Origin: JAKLIX01 sp964605655
Lineage (GTDB): Bacteria; Bacteroidota; Bacteroidia; Bacteroidales; CAIXZF01
DNA: 64,000 nucleotides
Direction of reading: 5' to 3'
Assembly (NCBI GenBank): GCA_964605655.1
Contig: CAZSDK010000002.1
Coordinates: forward strand, 1-64,000
Shown: one piece after another, positions 50,862 to 60,138 of the stretch
Layout: the number at the start of each line of letters is the position of its first letter
Numbering within the stretch: the first letter of the stretch is position 1
Made by a program: the position numbers and the translations under genes
The notes under the pieces: generated by a model
What the model was told of the DNA's origin: nothing
The model's input: the letters and a program-made list of their open reading frames with translations, nothing else
The model's database searches: none

Positions 50862-51488
50862 TTATTGACATAATTTTTCGACTTCCTTCACCGAGCTCTC
50901 TGTCAGCAACAGGTGGCCGGAGTTGAGAATATCGTAGGTATTCAGGTCACAGGCCCTGGTGATCTTTGCTTTCTGCAGGTTTCTTGATGACAGCATAATA
51001 TTTTCATCTACCTGGTCCACCACGAGCAGCGTCTTTTTCCCCGTGAGGTCGAAATTCTTCAGCAAGGCAGTGTAGCTCTTGGTCTTAGGAGCTTCAAAAG
51101 TGAAGTCCTCCAGTACCAGGATCTGGTTTTCCTTGACTTTGTATGAGAGGGCTGACTTGCGGGCCAGCTTTTTCAGCTTGCGGTTTAGTTTGAAATGGTA
51201 CAACCTGGGCTGGGGTCCGAAGATCCTGGCACCCCCGGTGAACAAAGGATTCTTAACACTTCCTGCCCTGGCTCCGCCGGTTCCTTTCTGCCTTTTCATC
51301 TTGCGGGTAGAACCGCTTACCTCTGATTTCTCCTTGGTCTTATGGGTCCCCTGGCGGGAATTGGCCATAAATTGTTTGGCATCAAGGTAAATGGCGTGAT
51401 CGTTGGGATCAATGTTGAAGACGGCATCGTCGAGGATAACGGTGCGGCTGGTCTTCTCTCCGTTGATATTATATACTTCTAGCTCCAT
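50862..51488 (-). CDS. rplD: 50S ribosomal protein L4
   Basis: A 208-aa uL4. Tunnel loop SGSTRKMKRQKGTGGARAGS followed by PLFTGGARIFGPQPR; globular end DILNSGHLLLTESSVKEVE. Overlaps rplC by 10 nt. In E. coli L4 represses the S10 operon; no equivalent leader was identified before rpsJ. Confidence 0.98.
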   Translation of the reverse strand: MELEVYNINGEKTSRTVILDDAVFNIDPNDHAIYLDAKQFMANSRQGTHKTKEKSEVSGSTRKMKRQKGTGGARAGSVKNPLFTGGARIFGPQPRLYHFKLNRKLKKLARKSALSYKVKENQILVLEDFTFEAPKTKSYTALLKNFDLTGKKTLLVVDQVDENIMLSSRNLQKAKITRACDLNTYDILNSGHLLLTESSVKEVEKLCQ

Positions 51489-52108
51489 CTTTCAAGAATT
51501 AAATAGGATCCATTGGCTCCCGGTACGGCACCTTTCACCAAAACCAGGTTTTTCTCAGGGATCAGCTTGATCACCTGCAGGTTGATGACTTTAACCCTGT
51601 CACCACCCATCCTTCCGGCCATCCTGATACCCGGGAACACCCTGGAAGGAAAGGAAGAGGCACCAACCGAACCGGGGGCTCTCAGCCTGTTGTGCTGACC
51701 ATGGGTCGACTCACCCACCCCGCGGAAATGATGTCTGCGGACAACCCCCTGGAAGCCTTTTCCTTTGGAGATACCAACCACATCAATATACTCGCCTTCT
51801 ATAAATACGTCGACCGTCAGAACATCTCCGTAATCCTTCTGATGTCCCAATTCAAAACGGGTAAACTCGGCCAATACTTTTTTGGGCGTGGTACCTGCTT
51901 TGACAAAATGCCCTTTCATGGCTTTGTTGGTGTGCTTTTCTTTCTGCTCTTCGAAGGAGAGCTGAATGGCATCATACCCGTCCTTTTCTTTCGTCCGGAT
52001 CTGCGTCACCACACAAGGACCGGCTTCTATTACGGTAACAGGGATATTCTTCCCCGCCTCATCATAGACGCTGGTCATTCCGATTTTTTTTCCAATTAGA
52101 CCTGACAT
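51479..52108 (-). CDS. rplC: 50S ribosomal protein L3
   Basis: A 209-aa uL3. MSGLIGKKIGMTSVYDEAGK start, GISKGKGFQGVVRRHHFRGV, STHGQHNRLRAPGSVGASSF and RMAGRMGGDRVKVINLQV. Confidence 0.98.
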   Translation of the reverse strand: MSGLIGKKIGMTSVYDEAGKNIPVTVIEAGPCVVTQIRTKEKDGYDAIQLSFEEQKEKHTNKAMKGHFVKAGTTPKKVLAEFTRFELGHQKDYGDVLTVDVFIEGEYIDVVGISKGKGFQGVVRRHHFRGVGESTHGQHNRLRAPGSVGASSFPSRVFPGIRMAGRMGGDRVKVINLQVIKLIPEKNLVLVKGAVPGANGSYLILERWS

Positions 52109-52150
52109 GTTATTAACTTTTATTTCTTATTGAAAATCAGCCTCTTACCA

Positions 52151-52456
52151 TCAAACCTTGATCTCTACCTCCACCCCGCTCGGAAGCTCCAGTTTCATCA
52201 GTGCGTCGATGGTCTTGGAGGTGGAACTGTATATATCCAGCAACCTTTTGTAGGTGCAGAGCTGGAACTGTTCCCTTGACTTCTTGTTCACAAAGGTGGA
52301 ACGGTTCACCGTGAAAATCTTTTTATTGGTGGGCAGGGGAATGGGCCCACTTACCACGGCTCCTGTAGATTTCACCGTTTTCACGATCTTCTCGGCCGAT
52401 TTGTCAACCAGGTTGAAATCGTACGATTTTAATTTTATTCTGATCCTTTGATTCAC
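52151..52456 (-). CDS. rpsJ: 30S ribosomal protein S10
   Basis: A 101-aa uS10. MNQRIRIKLKSYDFNLVDKS start, GPIPLPTNKKIFTVNRSTFV, and SREQFQLCTYKRLLDIY. The same protein serves transcription antitermination as NusE. The 24-bp gap to fusA joins the str and S10 blocks. Confidence 0.98.
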   Translation of the reverse strand: MNQRIRIKLKSYDFNLVDKSAEKIVKTVKSTGAVVSGPIPLPTNKKIFTVNRSTFVNKKSREQFQLCTYKRLLDIYSSTSKTIDALMKLELPSGVEVEIKV

Positions 52457-52480
52457 CTTAATATACTATTTAATTAGCAA

Positions 52481-54586
52481 TTAATACTTTTCAACGTATC
52501 CTTTGACTCTGTATATAATTTCTTCAGTAATCTCTTCAGGAACGATCTCATAGTGAGAGAATTCCATGCTTTCAGTGGCCCGTCCTGAAGTGATGCTTCT
52601 GAGCACGGTCACATAGCCGAACATTTCCGACAGGGGCACGGTGGCCCTGATGGTCTGATAGCCTATCCTGGGATTGATTGCGACCAGGTTGGACCTTCTG
52701 CGGTTGAGGTCGCTGGTGATGTCGCCAAGATATTGTTCGGGGGTGTATACATCCAGCCTCATCACCGGTTCCAGGAGTACGGGACCGGCCTGGCGGCAGG
52801 CGGTGCGGAAGGCCATGCGGGCAGCGATCTCGAAAGAAAGGTTGTCGGAATCCACCGGGTGGTAGGATCCGTCGAGCAGCCTCACCTTCATGCTTTCCAT
52901 GGCAAAACCGGCCAGAACGCCGTTATTCATGGCCGAGGTAAAACCTTTTTGTATGGAAGGGACAAACTCCTTGGGAAGGGAGTTGCCTTTCATTTCATTG
53001 ATAAACTGAAGCCCGTGCACCCCTTTGTCAGCCGGGGATATCTCCACTACGATCTCGGCAAATTTGCCTTTTCCGCCGGTTTGTTTCTTATATACTTCTT
53101 GATGGGTGACCTTTGAGGTAATGGCTTCTTTATAGGCAACCTGGGGAATCCCGGTGTTGCATTCGATCTTGAACTCTCTTTTCAGCCTGTCGATGAGCAC
53201 TTCGAGGTGAAGTTCGCCCATGCCGCTGATGAGGGTTTGTCCGGTTTCTTCATCCGAACGGACGGTGAAGGTGGGATCTTCTTCGGTAAGCCGGTTGAGG
53301 GCTACAGAAAGTTTCTCGATGTCATCCTGGGTTTTCGGCTCAATGGCTACATTGATAACGGGTTCAGGGAAGACGATAGACTCGAGTTGTATGGGATGTT
53401 TTTCGTCGCAGAGGGTATCTCCGGTGCGAATCTCCTTAAAACCGACGGCAGCGCCGATGTCACCGGCACGAATCTCGTCAATATTGTTGTGTTTGTTCGC
53501 ATGCACCTGGAAGAGACGGGTGATCCTTTCTTTTTTCCCGGTGGTGGTGTTGAGCAGGATTTCTCCGGATTTCAGGACTCCTGAATACACCCGGAAGAAG
53601 GCGATACGGCCCACGTAGGAGTCGGTGGTGATCTTGAAGGCCAGGGCAGCGAATTTCTCCGAGGTGGAGGCGGCTCTTTCTTCTTCTTTACCTGTATACG
53701 GGTTGAGGCCGGTAACGGGGGGGATGTCTTCAGGACAGGGCAGATAGGCGATGATGGCATCCAGCAGGGGCTGAACACCTTTATTTTTGAAGGAGGCTCC
53801 GCAGATGACCGGGGTGATTCTCTGTTCGAGGGTAGCCTTGCGGATCATGGCCCTGAGGTCTTCCTCGGTGATGGAATCCGGGTCGTTGAGGTATTTCTCA
53901 AGCAGTTCATCGCTCTCTTCGGCGGCGCCTTCAATAAGCCTGAGGCGGTATTCGGTGGCGGTGGCCAGGTGATCTAAAGGAATATCCACTACCTGGTAGG
54001 TGGCACCGAGGTTCTCATCGTCCCAGATCAATGCTTTGTTGCTCACCAGGTCGATCACCCCGCTGAACATCTCTTCCGATCCGATGGGAATCTGGAGGGG
54101 GATGGGGTTGGCGCCGAGTTTCTCCCTGATCTGTTCGATCACGTTGAAATAGTCGGCCCCGGTGCGGTCCATTTTATTGACGAAGCTGATCCTGGGGACG
54201 TTATACTTGTCGGCCTGTTTCCAAACCGTTTCCGTCTGAGGTTCCACGCCACCGACGGCACAAAACAGTGCTACGGCTCCGTCGAGTACCCTTAGAGAGC
54301 GTTCCACCTCCACGGTGAAATCGACATGCCCCGGGGTATCGATGATGTTGACGCGGTAGTCGGCATTCTGGTATTTCCAGAACACGGTGGTGGCGGCGGA
54401 GGTGATGGTGATCCCTCTTTCCTGTTCCTGGACCATATAATCCATGGTAGCGGTGCCATCATGGACCTCACCCAGCTTGTAGTTGATGCCGGTATAATAC
54501 AAAATCCGCTCCGTTGTCGTGGTCTTACCCGCGTCAATGTGCGCCATGATGCCAATGTTTCTGGTATGTTGGAGCCGGAGGGACAT
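52481..54586 (-). CDS. fusA: Elongation factor G
   Basis: A 701-aa translocation GTPase. G1 AHIDAGKTTTTERILYY (residues 16-32), G2 around RGITITSAATT, G3 DTPGHVDFTVEVERSLRVLD, G4 NKMDRTGAD; domain IV SDNLSFEIAARMAFRTA and C-terminal YEIVPEEITEEI. tuf does not follow, unlike in Enterobacteria. Confidence 0.98.
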   Translation of the reverse strand: MSLRLQHTRNIGIMAHIDAGKTTTTERILYYTGINYKLGEVHDGTATMDYMVQEQERGITITSAATTVFWKYQNADYRVNIIDTPGHVDFTVEVERSLRVLDGAVALFCAVGGVEPQTETVWKQADKYNVPRISFVNKMDRTGADYFNVIEQIREKLGANPIPLQIPIGSEEMFSGVIDLVSNKALIWDDENLGATYQVVDIPLDHLATATEYRLRLIEGAAEESDELLEKYLNDPDSITEEDLRAMIRKATLEQRITPVICGASFKNKGVQPLLDAIIAYLPCPEDIPPVTGLNPYTGKEEERAASTSEKFAALAFKITTDSYVGRIAFFRVYSGVLKSGEILLNTTTGKKERITRLFQVHANKHNNIDEIRAGDIGAAVGFKEIRTGDTLCDEKHPIQLESIVFPEPVINVAIEPKTQDDIEKLSVALNRLTEEDPTFTVRSDEETGQTLISGMGELHLEVLIDRLKREFKIECNTGIPQVAYKEAITSKVTHQEVYKKQTGGKGKFAEIVVEISPADKGVHGLQFINEMKGNSLPKEFVPSIQKGFTSAMNNGVLAGFAMESMKVRLLDGSYHPVDSDNLSFEIAARMAFRTACRQAGPVLLEPVMRLDVYTPEQYLGDITSDLNRRRSNLVAINPRIGYQTIRATVPLSEMFGYVTVLRSITSGRATESMEFSHYEIVPEEITEEIIYRVKGYVEKY

Positions 54587-54609
54587 GTTTTGCTTACGGT
54601 CTGGTGTGA

Positions 54610-55077
54610 TTAGAAACGGAAATGGGAGAAAGCCTTGTTGGCTTCTGCCATACGGTGGGTATCTTCTTTTCTTTTAAAGGCGGCACCTTCTTCCTTGTAG
54701 GCGGCCATGATCTCTGCTGCCAGCTTGCCGGCCATGGATTTTTCATGACGTTTCCTGGCGTAGTTGATCAGGGATTTCATCCCGATGGAGCTTTTTCTGC
54801 CGGGCCTGATTTCGGAAGGGATCTGGAAGGTAGCACCTCCGATCCTGCGGCTTCTGACCTCAACGGAAGGGGTTACGTTAGCCAGGGCTTTTTTCCATAT
54901 CTCGAGCCCGTTTTCCTTGGATTTATCCGTCACGATGTCGATGGCATCATAAAAAACCTTGGCAGCCATATTCTTTTTCCCCTGTAACATCAAGTTGTTG
55001 ATGAACTTGGTCACCAGAACTTCGTTGAACTTGGGATCGGGAAAAGTGATGCGTTTTCTTGGTTTCGCTTTCCTCAT
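54610..55077 (-). CDS. rpsG: 30S ribosomal protein S7
   Basis: A 155-aa uS7, nucleating the 30S head. MRKAKPRKRITFPDPKFNE start, VEVRSRRIGGATFQIPSEIR, and the helical end RMAEANKAFSHFRF. Confidence 0.98.
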   Translation of the reverse strand: MRKAKPRKRITFPDPKFNEVLVTKFINNLMLQGKKNMAAKVFYDAIDIVTDKSKENGLEIWKKALANVTPSVEVRSRRIGGATFQIPSEIRPGRKSSIGMKSLINYARKRHEKSMAGKLAAEIMAAYKEEGAAFKRKEDTHRMAEANKAFSHFRF

Positions 55078-55105
55078 GATAGGATGATTTTATCGGGGTA
55101 CTTGA

Positions 55106-55486
55106 TTATTTTTTGGCCTTGGGTCTCTTGGTCCCGTATTTGGATCTTCTCTGGTTACGGCCTTCTACGCCGGAGGTATCGAGGGCACCACGTATAATAT
55201 GGTATCTTACACCGGGCAGGTCCTTGACCCTGCCGCCCCTGATCATCACGATGGAGTGTTCCTGCAGGTTGTGGCCTTCACCCGGGATGTAAGCATTCAC
55301 CTCTTTCTGGTTGGTGAGCCTTACCCTGGCGACCTTACGCATGGCGGAGTTGGGCTTTTTGGGAGTGGTGGTGTACACCCTCACGCAAACCCCTCTGCGT
55401 TGCGGACAGGAGTCCAGTGCAGGCGCTTTACTTTTGTCTTCCAGTTTTTTCCTTCCTTTGCGAACTAACTGTTGAATGGTTGGCAT
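55106..55486 (-). CDS. rpsL: 30S ribosomal protein S12
   Basis: A 126-aa uS12. Start at 55486 (MPTIQQLVRKGRKKLEDK); the frame is open upstream to 55603 but that part lies in the leader. CPQRRGVCVRVYTTTPKKPN then SAMRK holds the lysine where streptomycin resistance arises (wild type here), and VKDLPGVRYHIIRG the second. First gene of the merged operon. Confidence 0.98.
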   Translation of the reverse strand: MPTIQQLVRKGRKKLEDKSKAPALDSCPQRRGVCVRVYTTTPKKPNSAMRKVARVRLTNQKEVNAYIPGEGHNLQEHSIVMIRGGRVKDLPGVRYHIIRGALDTSGVEGRNQRRSKYGTKRPKAKK

Positions 55487-55554
55487 ACAAATACGTATTG
55501 TGTTGCTGAATGATTTCAACTCCAGGTTTGATGCTCGTAAGTACTTGGAAAAAT

Positions 55555-55655
55555 GATAAAGTGAGGGAGGGCAAGACAACAGGCAGGGGGTTCTAACACT
55601 CACATTTCCAACGACTTTACCCCTTGCCCTGAACCTTTAGCTGTCTCACTTTATC
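55555..55655 (-). promoter_or_regulatory. Large nested stem-loop in the rpsL operon leader
   Basis: An 11-bp perfect inverted repeat (GATAAAGTGAG at 55555-55565 with CTCACTTTATC at 55645-55655) encloses a second 8-bp perfect pair (AGGGCAAG 55568-55575 with CTTGCCCT 55623-55630). It lies about 70 bp upstream of rpsL in the transcript. A further hairpin is CTGCCT/AGGCAG at 55681-55705. A ribosomal-protein autoregulatory leader is plausible but unproven. Confidence 0.55.
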
Positions 55656-55737
55656 AGGTTCCTAATACGTTTCAGGCTTTCAATCCTGCCTCAATCAGGC
55701 AGTTGACTTATTCGTTTTTCTGCCTTTTTTGGGGCTG

Positions 55738-55770
55738 CAAAGGTAAGAATCATTTTTTATTCTGCAAATA
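55738..55770 (-). promoter_or_regulatory. Promoter of the ribosomal operon
   Basis: Minus-strand TACCTTTG at 55738-55745 with a TTTG about 20 bp upstream (-33 region). The predicted transcript start near 55732 gives a leader of about 245 nt before rpsL. The rest of 55487-55895 is this leader plus the divergent uvrD promoter region. Confidence 0.65.
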
Positions 55771-55870
55771 AATCGATAGAATTTTTTTATGGAGAACCAG
55801 TTTACCAGTGTATCTGTTCGTTAATGTTCACTCATTGGTACACTGGTACACTGAACAACTGAATTTCCTT

Positions 55871-55878
55871 TACCTTTG
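55871..55878 (+). promoter_or_regulatory. -7 box for the UvrD-family helicase gene
   Basis: TACCTTTG followed by gca, 17 bp before the ATG at 55896. Confidence 0.6.
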
Positions 55879-55895
55879 CAGTTCGAAAAATTCCC

Positions 55896-58154
55896 ATGAC
55901 TGATTTCCTGAACGAACTGAATAAGGAGCAAAGAGCTGCTGTGGAGCACATGGACGGGCCCGTAATGGTGATCGCCGGGGCAGGCTCGGGCAAGACCCGC
56001 GTGCTGACCTACCGCGTCGCCCACCTCATCAGCCAGGGGGTGGAACCTTTCCACATCCTCGCCCTGACCTTTACCAACAAGGCTGCCAACGAGATGAAAG
56101 AGAGGATACTGCGTCTGCTTGGCAACGAAGAAGCCCGCAACGTATGGATGGGTACCTTCCACTCCAATTTCGCCCGCATCCTCCGCGTGGAAGGCCACCT
56201 GCTCGGGTTTCCCCAGAATTTCACCATCTACGATACCGACGACTCCAAAAGCCTCCTCAAGTCCATCATCAAAGAACTCGACCTGGACATAAAAACCTAC
56301 AACCCCTCCTATGTCCTACACCGGATCTCCATCGCCAAGTCCAACCTCATCTCACCGGAAGAATACCTGGATGACGCGGAACTGATGACCTACGACCGGT
56401 ATTCTCACAAACCCCAGACCGGACAGATCTACGCCATCTACCAGAAAAGACTGTTCAAAGCGGCTTCCATGGACTTCGACGACCTGCTCTACTTCACCAA
56501 CGTGCTGCTTCGGGATTTCCCCGATGTATTGTTCAAGTACCAGCAGCGGTTCAGATATATCCTGGTCGACGAGTACCAGGACACCAACTTTTCGCAATAT
56601 GTGATTGTGAAAAAGCTGGCCGCCAAGAACGAGAACCTCTGCGTGGTAGGCGACGACGCCCAGAGCATCTATGGCTTCCGTGGCGCCAACATCCAGAATA
56701 TCTTCAACTTCAAGAAAGACTATCCCGACCACGAACTCTTTAAACTGGAACAAAATTACCGCTCCACCAAAACCATCGTCGAGGCCGCCAACGCCGTCAT
56801 CCAGAACAACAAAGAACAGATATTCAAGAAGATATGGACAGAGAAAGACAGCGGTCCGCTGATCTCTGTCCTGAAAGCCGCCACCGACAGCGAAGAAGGG
56901 GTGCTGGTAGCCCATTCCATCTTCGAGCACAAGATGAACCACCAGCTCGATAACAGTGCTTTCGCCATCTTATACCGCACCAATGCCCAGTCGAGAAGCT
57001 TCGAGGAATCGTTGCGCAAGCTGAACATCCCCTATCGCATCTATGGCGGGCTCTCTTTTTACAAAAGAAAAGAGATCAAAGACCTGATCGCCTATTTCCG
57101 GCTGGTGGTCAACCCCCATGACCAGGAAGCCCTGCTGCGTATCATCAACTTCCCTTCCAGGGGCATCGGCGACACTACCCTGGAAAAGATCAGGGTAGCC
57201 GCGGCCCAGAGAAACCTGAGCATGTGGGAGGTCATGAACGACCTGAGAAACCACAACCACGGCATCTCTTCCAATACGGTGAACAAGATCTCCGACTTCA
57301 TCACTAAAATAAAAAGCTACCAGGTCCAGCTTCCGGTGACCCCTGCCATCAATCTGGCTGAACATATCGGTTATTCTTCGGGCATCCTCAAAGAGCTGAA
57401 AGAGGACCAGACCCCGGAAGGGATCAGCCGGCTCCAGAACATTGAAGAGCTCCTCAACGCCATCCGTGACTTTTCCGACCACCCTGTCAACCACGGGGAA
57501 CTTCTCGACGAGGAAACCGGCGAGATCGGCTTTTTGACCCTGGATGCCTTTCTCAGCGAGGTCTCCCTGCTCACCGACCTGGATTCTGACCAGGATAAGG
57601 AAAACAAGGACCGGGTGACGCTGATGACCATCCACTCGGCCAAAGGGTTGGAGTTCCCTTATGTCTACATCGTAGGGCTTGAAGAAAACCTCTTCCCTTC
57701 CTACCTGTCGGTCAACACCCGTGCGGAGTTGGAAGAGGAGCGCCGTCTTTTCTATGTGGCCATCACCAGGGCCATGGAAAAACTCACCCTGGCGTATGCC
57801 ATGAACCGCTACCATTGGGGCAACCTGAGCATGAGCGCCCCCAGCCGTTTCCTTCAGGAGGTCAACCCTGCCTTCCTGGAGACCACCCAGAAAGTGAGCC
57901 TCAACCCGGCCGCCGGACGTAAGCTGACCAAACTCAACCCTTCAACCGAGAATAAACCCAAGACCGCGGAAGAGGAATACACCGACCTCAGCATGATCAG
58001 CATAGGCACCCTGGTGGAACACCAGCGTTTCGGGAAAGGAAAAGTGGTAGCTCTCGAGGGGAATGGTCCCAACTGCAAGGCTACCGTGCATTTCAACGAG
58101 AATGGGAACAAGCAGTTGTTGCTCCGCTTCGCAAGGTTGCGTATCCTCGAATAA
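55896..58154 (+). CDS. UvrD/PcrA-type superfamily 1 DNA helicase
   Basis: A 752-aa ATP-dependent 3'-5' helicase. Motifs: Q-motif LNELNKEQRAAVEH, Walker A VIAGAGSGKTRVLTYRV (residues about 26-42), Ia ALTFTNKAANEMKERI, II ILVDEYQDTN (about 223), III VVGDDAQSIYGFRGA, IV LEQNYRST, V VTLMTIHSAKGLEFPYVY, VI RRLFYVAITRAMEKL. The C-terminal about 60 residues hold a small SH3-like tail (GTLVEHQRFGKGKVVALEGNG) as in PcrA. Acts in repair and replication restart. Confidence 0.95.
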   Translation: MTDFLNELNKEQRAAVEHMDGPVMVIAGAGSGKTRVLTYRVAHLISQGVEPFHILALTFTNKAANEMKERILRLLGNEEARNVWMGTFHSNFARILRVEGHLLGFPQNFTIYDTDDSKSLLKSIIKELDLDIKTYNPSYVLHRISIAKSNLISPEEYLDDAELMTYDRYSHKPQTGQIYAIYQKRLFKAASMDFDDLLYFTNVLLRDFPDVLFKYQQRFRYILVDEYQDTNFSQYVIVKKLAAKNENLCVVGDDAQSIYGFRGANIQNIFNFKKDYPDHELFKLEQNYRSTKTIVEAANAVIQNNKEQIFKKIWTEKDSGPLISVLKAATDSEEGVLVAHSIFEHKMNHQLDNSAFAILYRTNAQSRSFEESLRKLNIPYRIYGGLSFYKRKEIKDLIAYFRLVVNPHDQEALLRIINFPSRGIGDTTLEKIRVAAAQRNLSMWEVMNDLRNHNHGISSNTVNKISDFITKIKSYQVQLPVTPAINLAEHIGYSSGILKELKEDQTPEGISRLQNIEELLNAIRDFSDHPVNHGELLDEETGEIGFLTLDAFLSEVSLLTDLDSDQDKENKDRVTLMTIHSAKGLEFPYVYIVGLEENLFPSYLSVNTRAELEEERRLFYVAITRAMEKLTLAYAMNRYHWGNLSMSAPSRFLQEVNPAFLETTQKVSLNPAAGRKLTKLNPSTENKPKTAEEEYTDLSMISIGTLVEHQRFGKGKVVALEGNGPNCKATVHFNENGNKQLLLRFARLRILE

Positions 58155-58157
58155 TAT

Positions 58158-58165
58158 TATCTTTG
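58158..58165 (+). promoter_or_regulatory. -7 box for DUF4290-murA
   Basis: TATCTTTG with a TTG 18 bp upstream inside the end of the helicase gene; 17 bp before the ATG at 58183. Confidence 0.6.
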
Positions 58166-58182
58166 CACCTCAATTATTGTTT

Positions 58183-58809
58183 ATGGAAATGGAATATAAC
58201 ACCGGGCGTCCGCCGCTCATCATCCCTGAATACGGCCGGAATGTCCAGAAAATGGTCGATTACGCGCTCTCTATCGAAGACAGGGAAAGACGCACCAAAA
58301 TCGCCAAAGCCATTATCACCATCATGGCACAGCTTAATCCCCTGGTTAAAGAGTCAGTAGACTATAAACAGAAGCTTTGGGACCACCTCTATATCATCTC
58401 CGACTTCAAGCTCGATGTGGACGGCCCCTTCCCTCCCCCCTCGCCCGAAAGCTTTATCGTGAAACCCGAGAAGGTCTCCTACGGCACCAAGTCATTCAGA
58501 TACGGCCACTACGGCAAGAACATCGAGAAAATCATCCAGAAGGTAGCCGAAATGGAGGATTCTCCTGAAAAGGATGCCCTGGTTCACTCCATCGCCAACC
58601 ACCTGAAAAAGGCTTTCCTTACCTGGAACCGCGACTCGGTGAACGATGAGGTGATCTATGAACACCTGGACGAGTTGTCGAACTCCAGGCTGAAACTCAG
58701 CGAAGACGCCCGTCTTCAGCACACGAACGAATTGCTCGGCAGGCAAAATAAAAAGAAGAAATTCTTCCCCCGCCAAAAAGACAACAACCTGAAAAGAAGG
58801 AAAAAATGA
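58183..58809 (+). CDS. DUF4290 family protein
   Basis: A 208-aa protein starting MEMEYNTGRPPLIIPEYGRN, the characteristic start of this Bacteroidota family; ATG at 58183 follows the promoter box, and the frame upstream lies inside the helicase gene. Mostly helical, with PFPPPSPESFIVKPEKVSYG in the middle and a strongly basic tail (KKKKFFPRQKDNNLKRRKK). Its stop overlaps the murA start by 4 nt (ATGA), a coupling that suggests a link to cell-wall synthesis. Function unknown. Confidence 0.9.
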   Translation: MEMEYNTGRPPLIIPEYGRNVQKMVDYALSIEDRERRTKIAKAIITIMAQLNPLVKESVDYKQKLWDHLYIISDFKLDVDGPFPPPSPESFIVKPEKVSYGTKSFRYGHYGKNIEKIIQKVAEMEDSPEKDALVHSIANHLKKAFLTWNRDSVNDEVIYEHLDELSNSRLKLSEDARLQHTNELLGRQNKKKKFFPRQKDNNLKRRKK

Positions 58810-60107
58810 GATCCTTTGAAGTCGTCGGCGGGAAAAAACTTCATGGCGACATCATGCCCCAGGGTGCCAAGAATGAGGCCCTTCAGGTGTTGTGTGCCAC
58901 ACTTCTGACCAGCGAGCCGGTTTTCTTGAACAATCTTCCTGATATTCAGGATGTTAATAAACTTATTGAACTCCTTGCCGCCATGGGCGTGAGGGTAGAT
59001 AAAAGAGGGCCCGGCTCCTTCAGTTTCCAGGCCTCCGACCTCGACATGGCCTATCTTAAGACTCCCGAGTTCAGGAAAAAAGCCGGTTCCTTAAGGGGCT
59101 CGGTGATGATCATGGGACCGCTGCTGGCACGTTTCAAAGAGGCATACATCCCCCAGCCCGGCGGTGACAAGATCGGACGCCGGCGTTTGGATACGCATTT
59201 CATCGGGATGCAGAAACTCGGTGCCACTTTCAGTGTGGTAGATAACAACCTTTTCAGGGTATCAGGAGAAAAACTGCAGGGCGCTTATATGCTGCTGGAT
59301 GAAGCCTCCGTGACCGGTACCGCCAACATTCTTATGGCCGCCGTGATGGCGCAGGGCACCACCACTATTTTTAATGCTGCCTGCGAACCTTACCTGGTGC
59401 AGCTTTGCCAGATGCTGGTCCGTATGGGTGCCCGCATCGAGGGGATTGGCTCCAACCTGCTGACCATCCGCGGGGTTTCAGAACTCAAGGGTTGCGAACA
59501 TACCCTGCTGCCCGATATGATCGAGATCGGAAGTTTCATTGGCCTAGCTGCCATGACCCAGTCGGAGATCACCATCAAAAATGTGCAGTACCCGCATCTG
59601 GGCATCATTCCTGATGTTTTCCGGAGGCTTGGCATACAGATCATCCAAGAGGGCGACGACCTGAGGGTGCCCGAGCAGGAACATTATGAAGTGGAGACAT
59701 TTATGGACGGGTCTATCATGACCATTTCCGACGCTCCCTGGCCCGGCTTCACCCCCGACCTGATCAGCATTGCCCTGGTGGTGGCCACCCAGGCCAAAGG
59801 AAGTGTACTCATCCACCAGAAGATGTTTGAAAGCAGGCTCTTTTTTGTGGATAAGCTGATCGACATGGGTGCCCAGATTATCCTTTGCGACCCGCACCGT
59901 GCCACCGTCATCGGCCTCGACCGCCAACATCCCCTGCGTGGCATCCGTATGTCATCACCCGACATTAGGGCCGGGGTCTCCCTGCTGATCGCCGCCCTGT
60001 CGGCCAAAGGGAAGTCCATCATCGACAACATCGACCAAATTGACAGGGGATACCAGTTTATTGACCAACGTCTGAGAAATCTTGGCGCGGAAATTGTAAG
60101 AACCTGA
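58806..60107 (+). CDS. murA: UDP-N-acetylglucosamine 1-carboxyvinyltransferase
   Basis: A 433-aa enolpyruvyl transferase for the first committed step of peptidoglycan synthesis. MPQGAKNEALQVLCATLLT (Lys in the active site), LRGSVMIMGPLLARF, the catalytic loop QPGGDKIGRRRLDTHFIGM and GVSLLIAALSAKG. Where E. coli MurA has Cys 115 (PGGCTIG), this enzyme has Asp, the fosfomycin-insensitive form. Coupled to the DUF4290 gene by a 4-nt overlap. Confidence 0.96.
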   Translation: MRSFEVVGGKKLHGDIMPQGAKNEALQVLCATLLTSEPVFLNNLPDIQDVNKLIELLAAMGVRVDKRGPGSFSFQASDLDMAYLKTPEFRKKAGSLRGSVMIMGPLLARFKEAYIPQPGGDKIGRRRLDTHFIGMQKLGATFSVVDNNLFRVSGEKLQGAYMLLDEASVTGTANILMAAVMAQGTTTIFNAACEPYLVQLCQMLVRMGARIEGIGSNLLTIRGVSELKGCEHTLLPDMIEIGSFIGLAAMTQSEITIKNVQYPHLGIIPDVFRRLGIQIIQEGDDLRVPEQEHYEVETFMDGSIMTISDAPWPGFTPDLISIALVVATQAKGSVLIHQKMFESRLFFVDKLIDMGAQIILCDPHRATVIGLDRQHPLRGIRMSSPDIRAGVSLLIAALSAKGKSIIDNIDQIDRGYQFIDQRLRNLGAEIVRT

Positions 60108-60138
60108 CTCCATTAATCACCTGTAAATATTGATGTAT

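Noticed and set aside
56970..57815. 281-aa open frame antisense to the helicase gene
   Set aside because: Overlaps conserved helicase motifs V and VI on the other strand; explained by codon usage.
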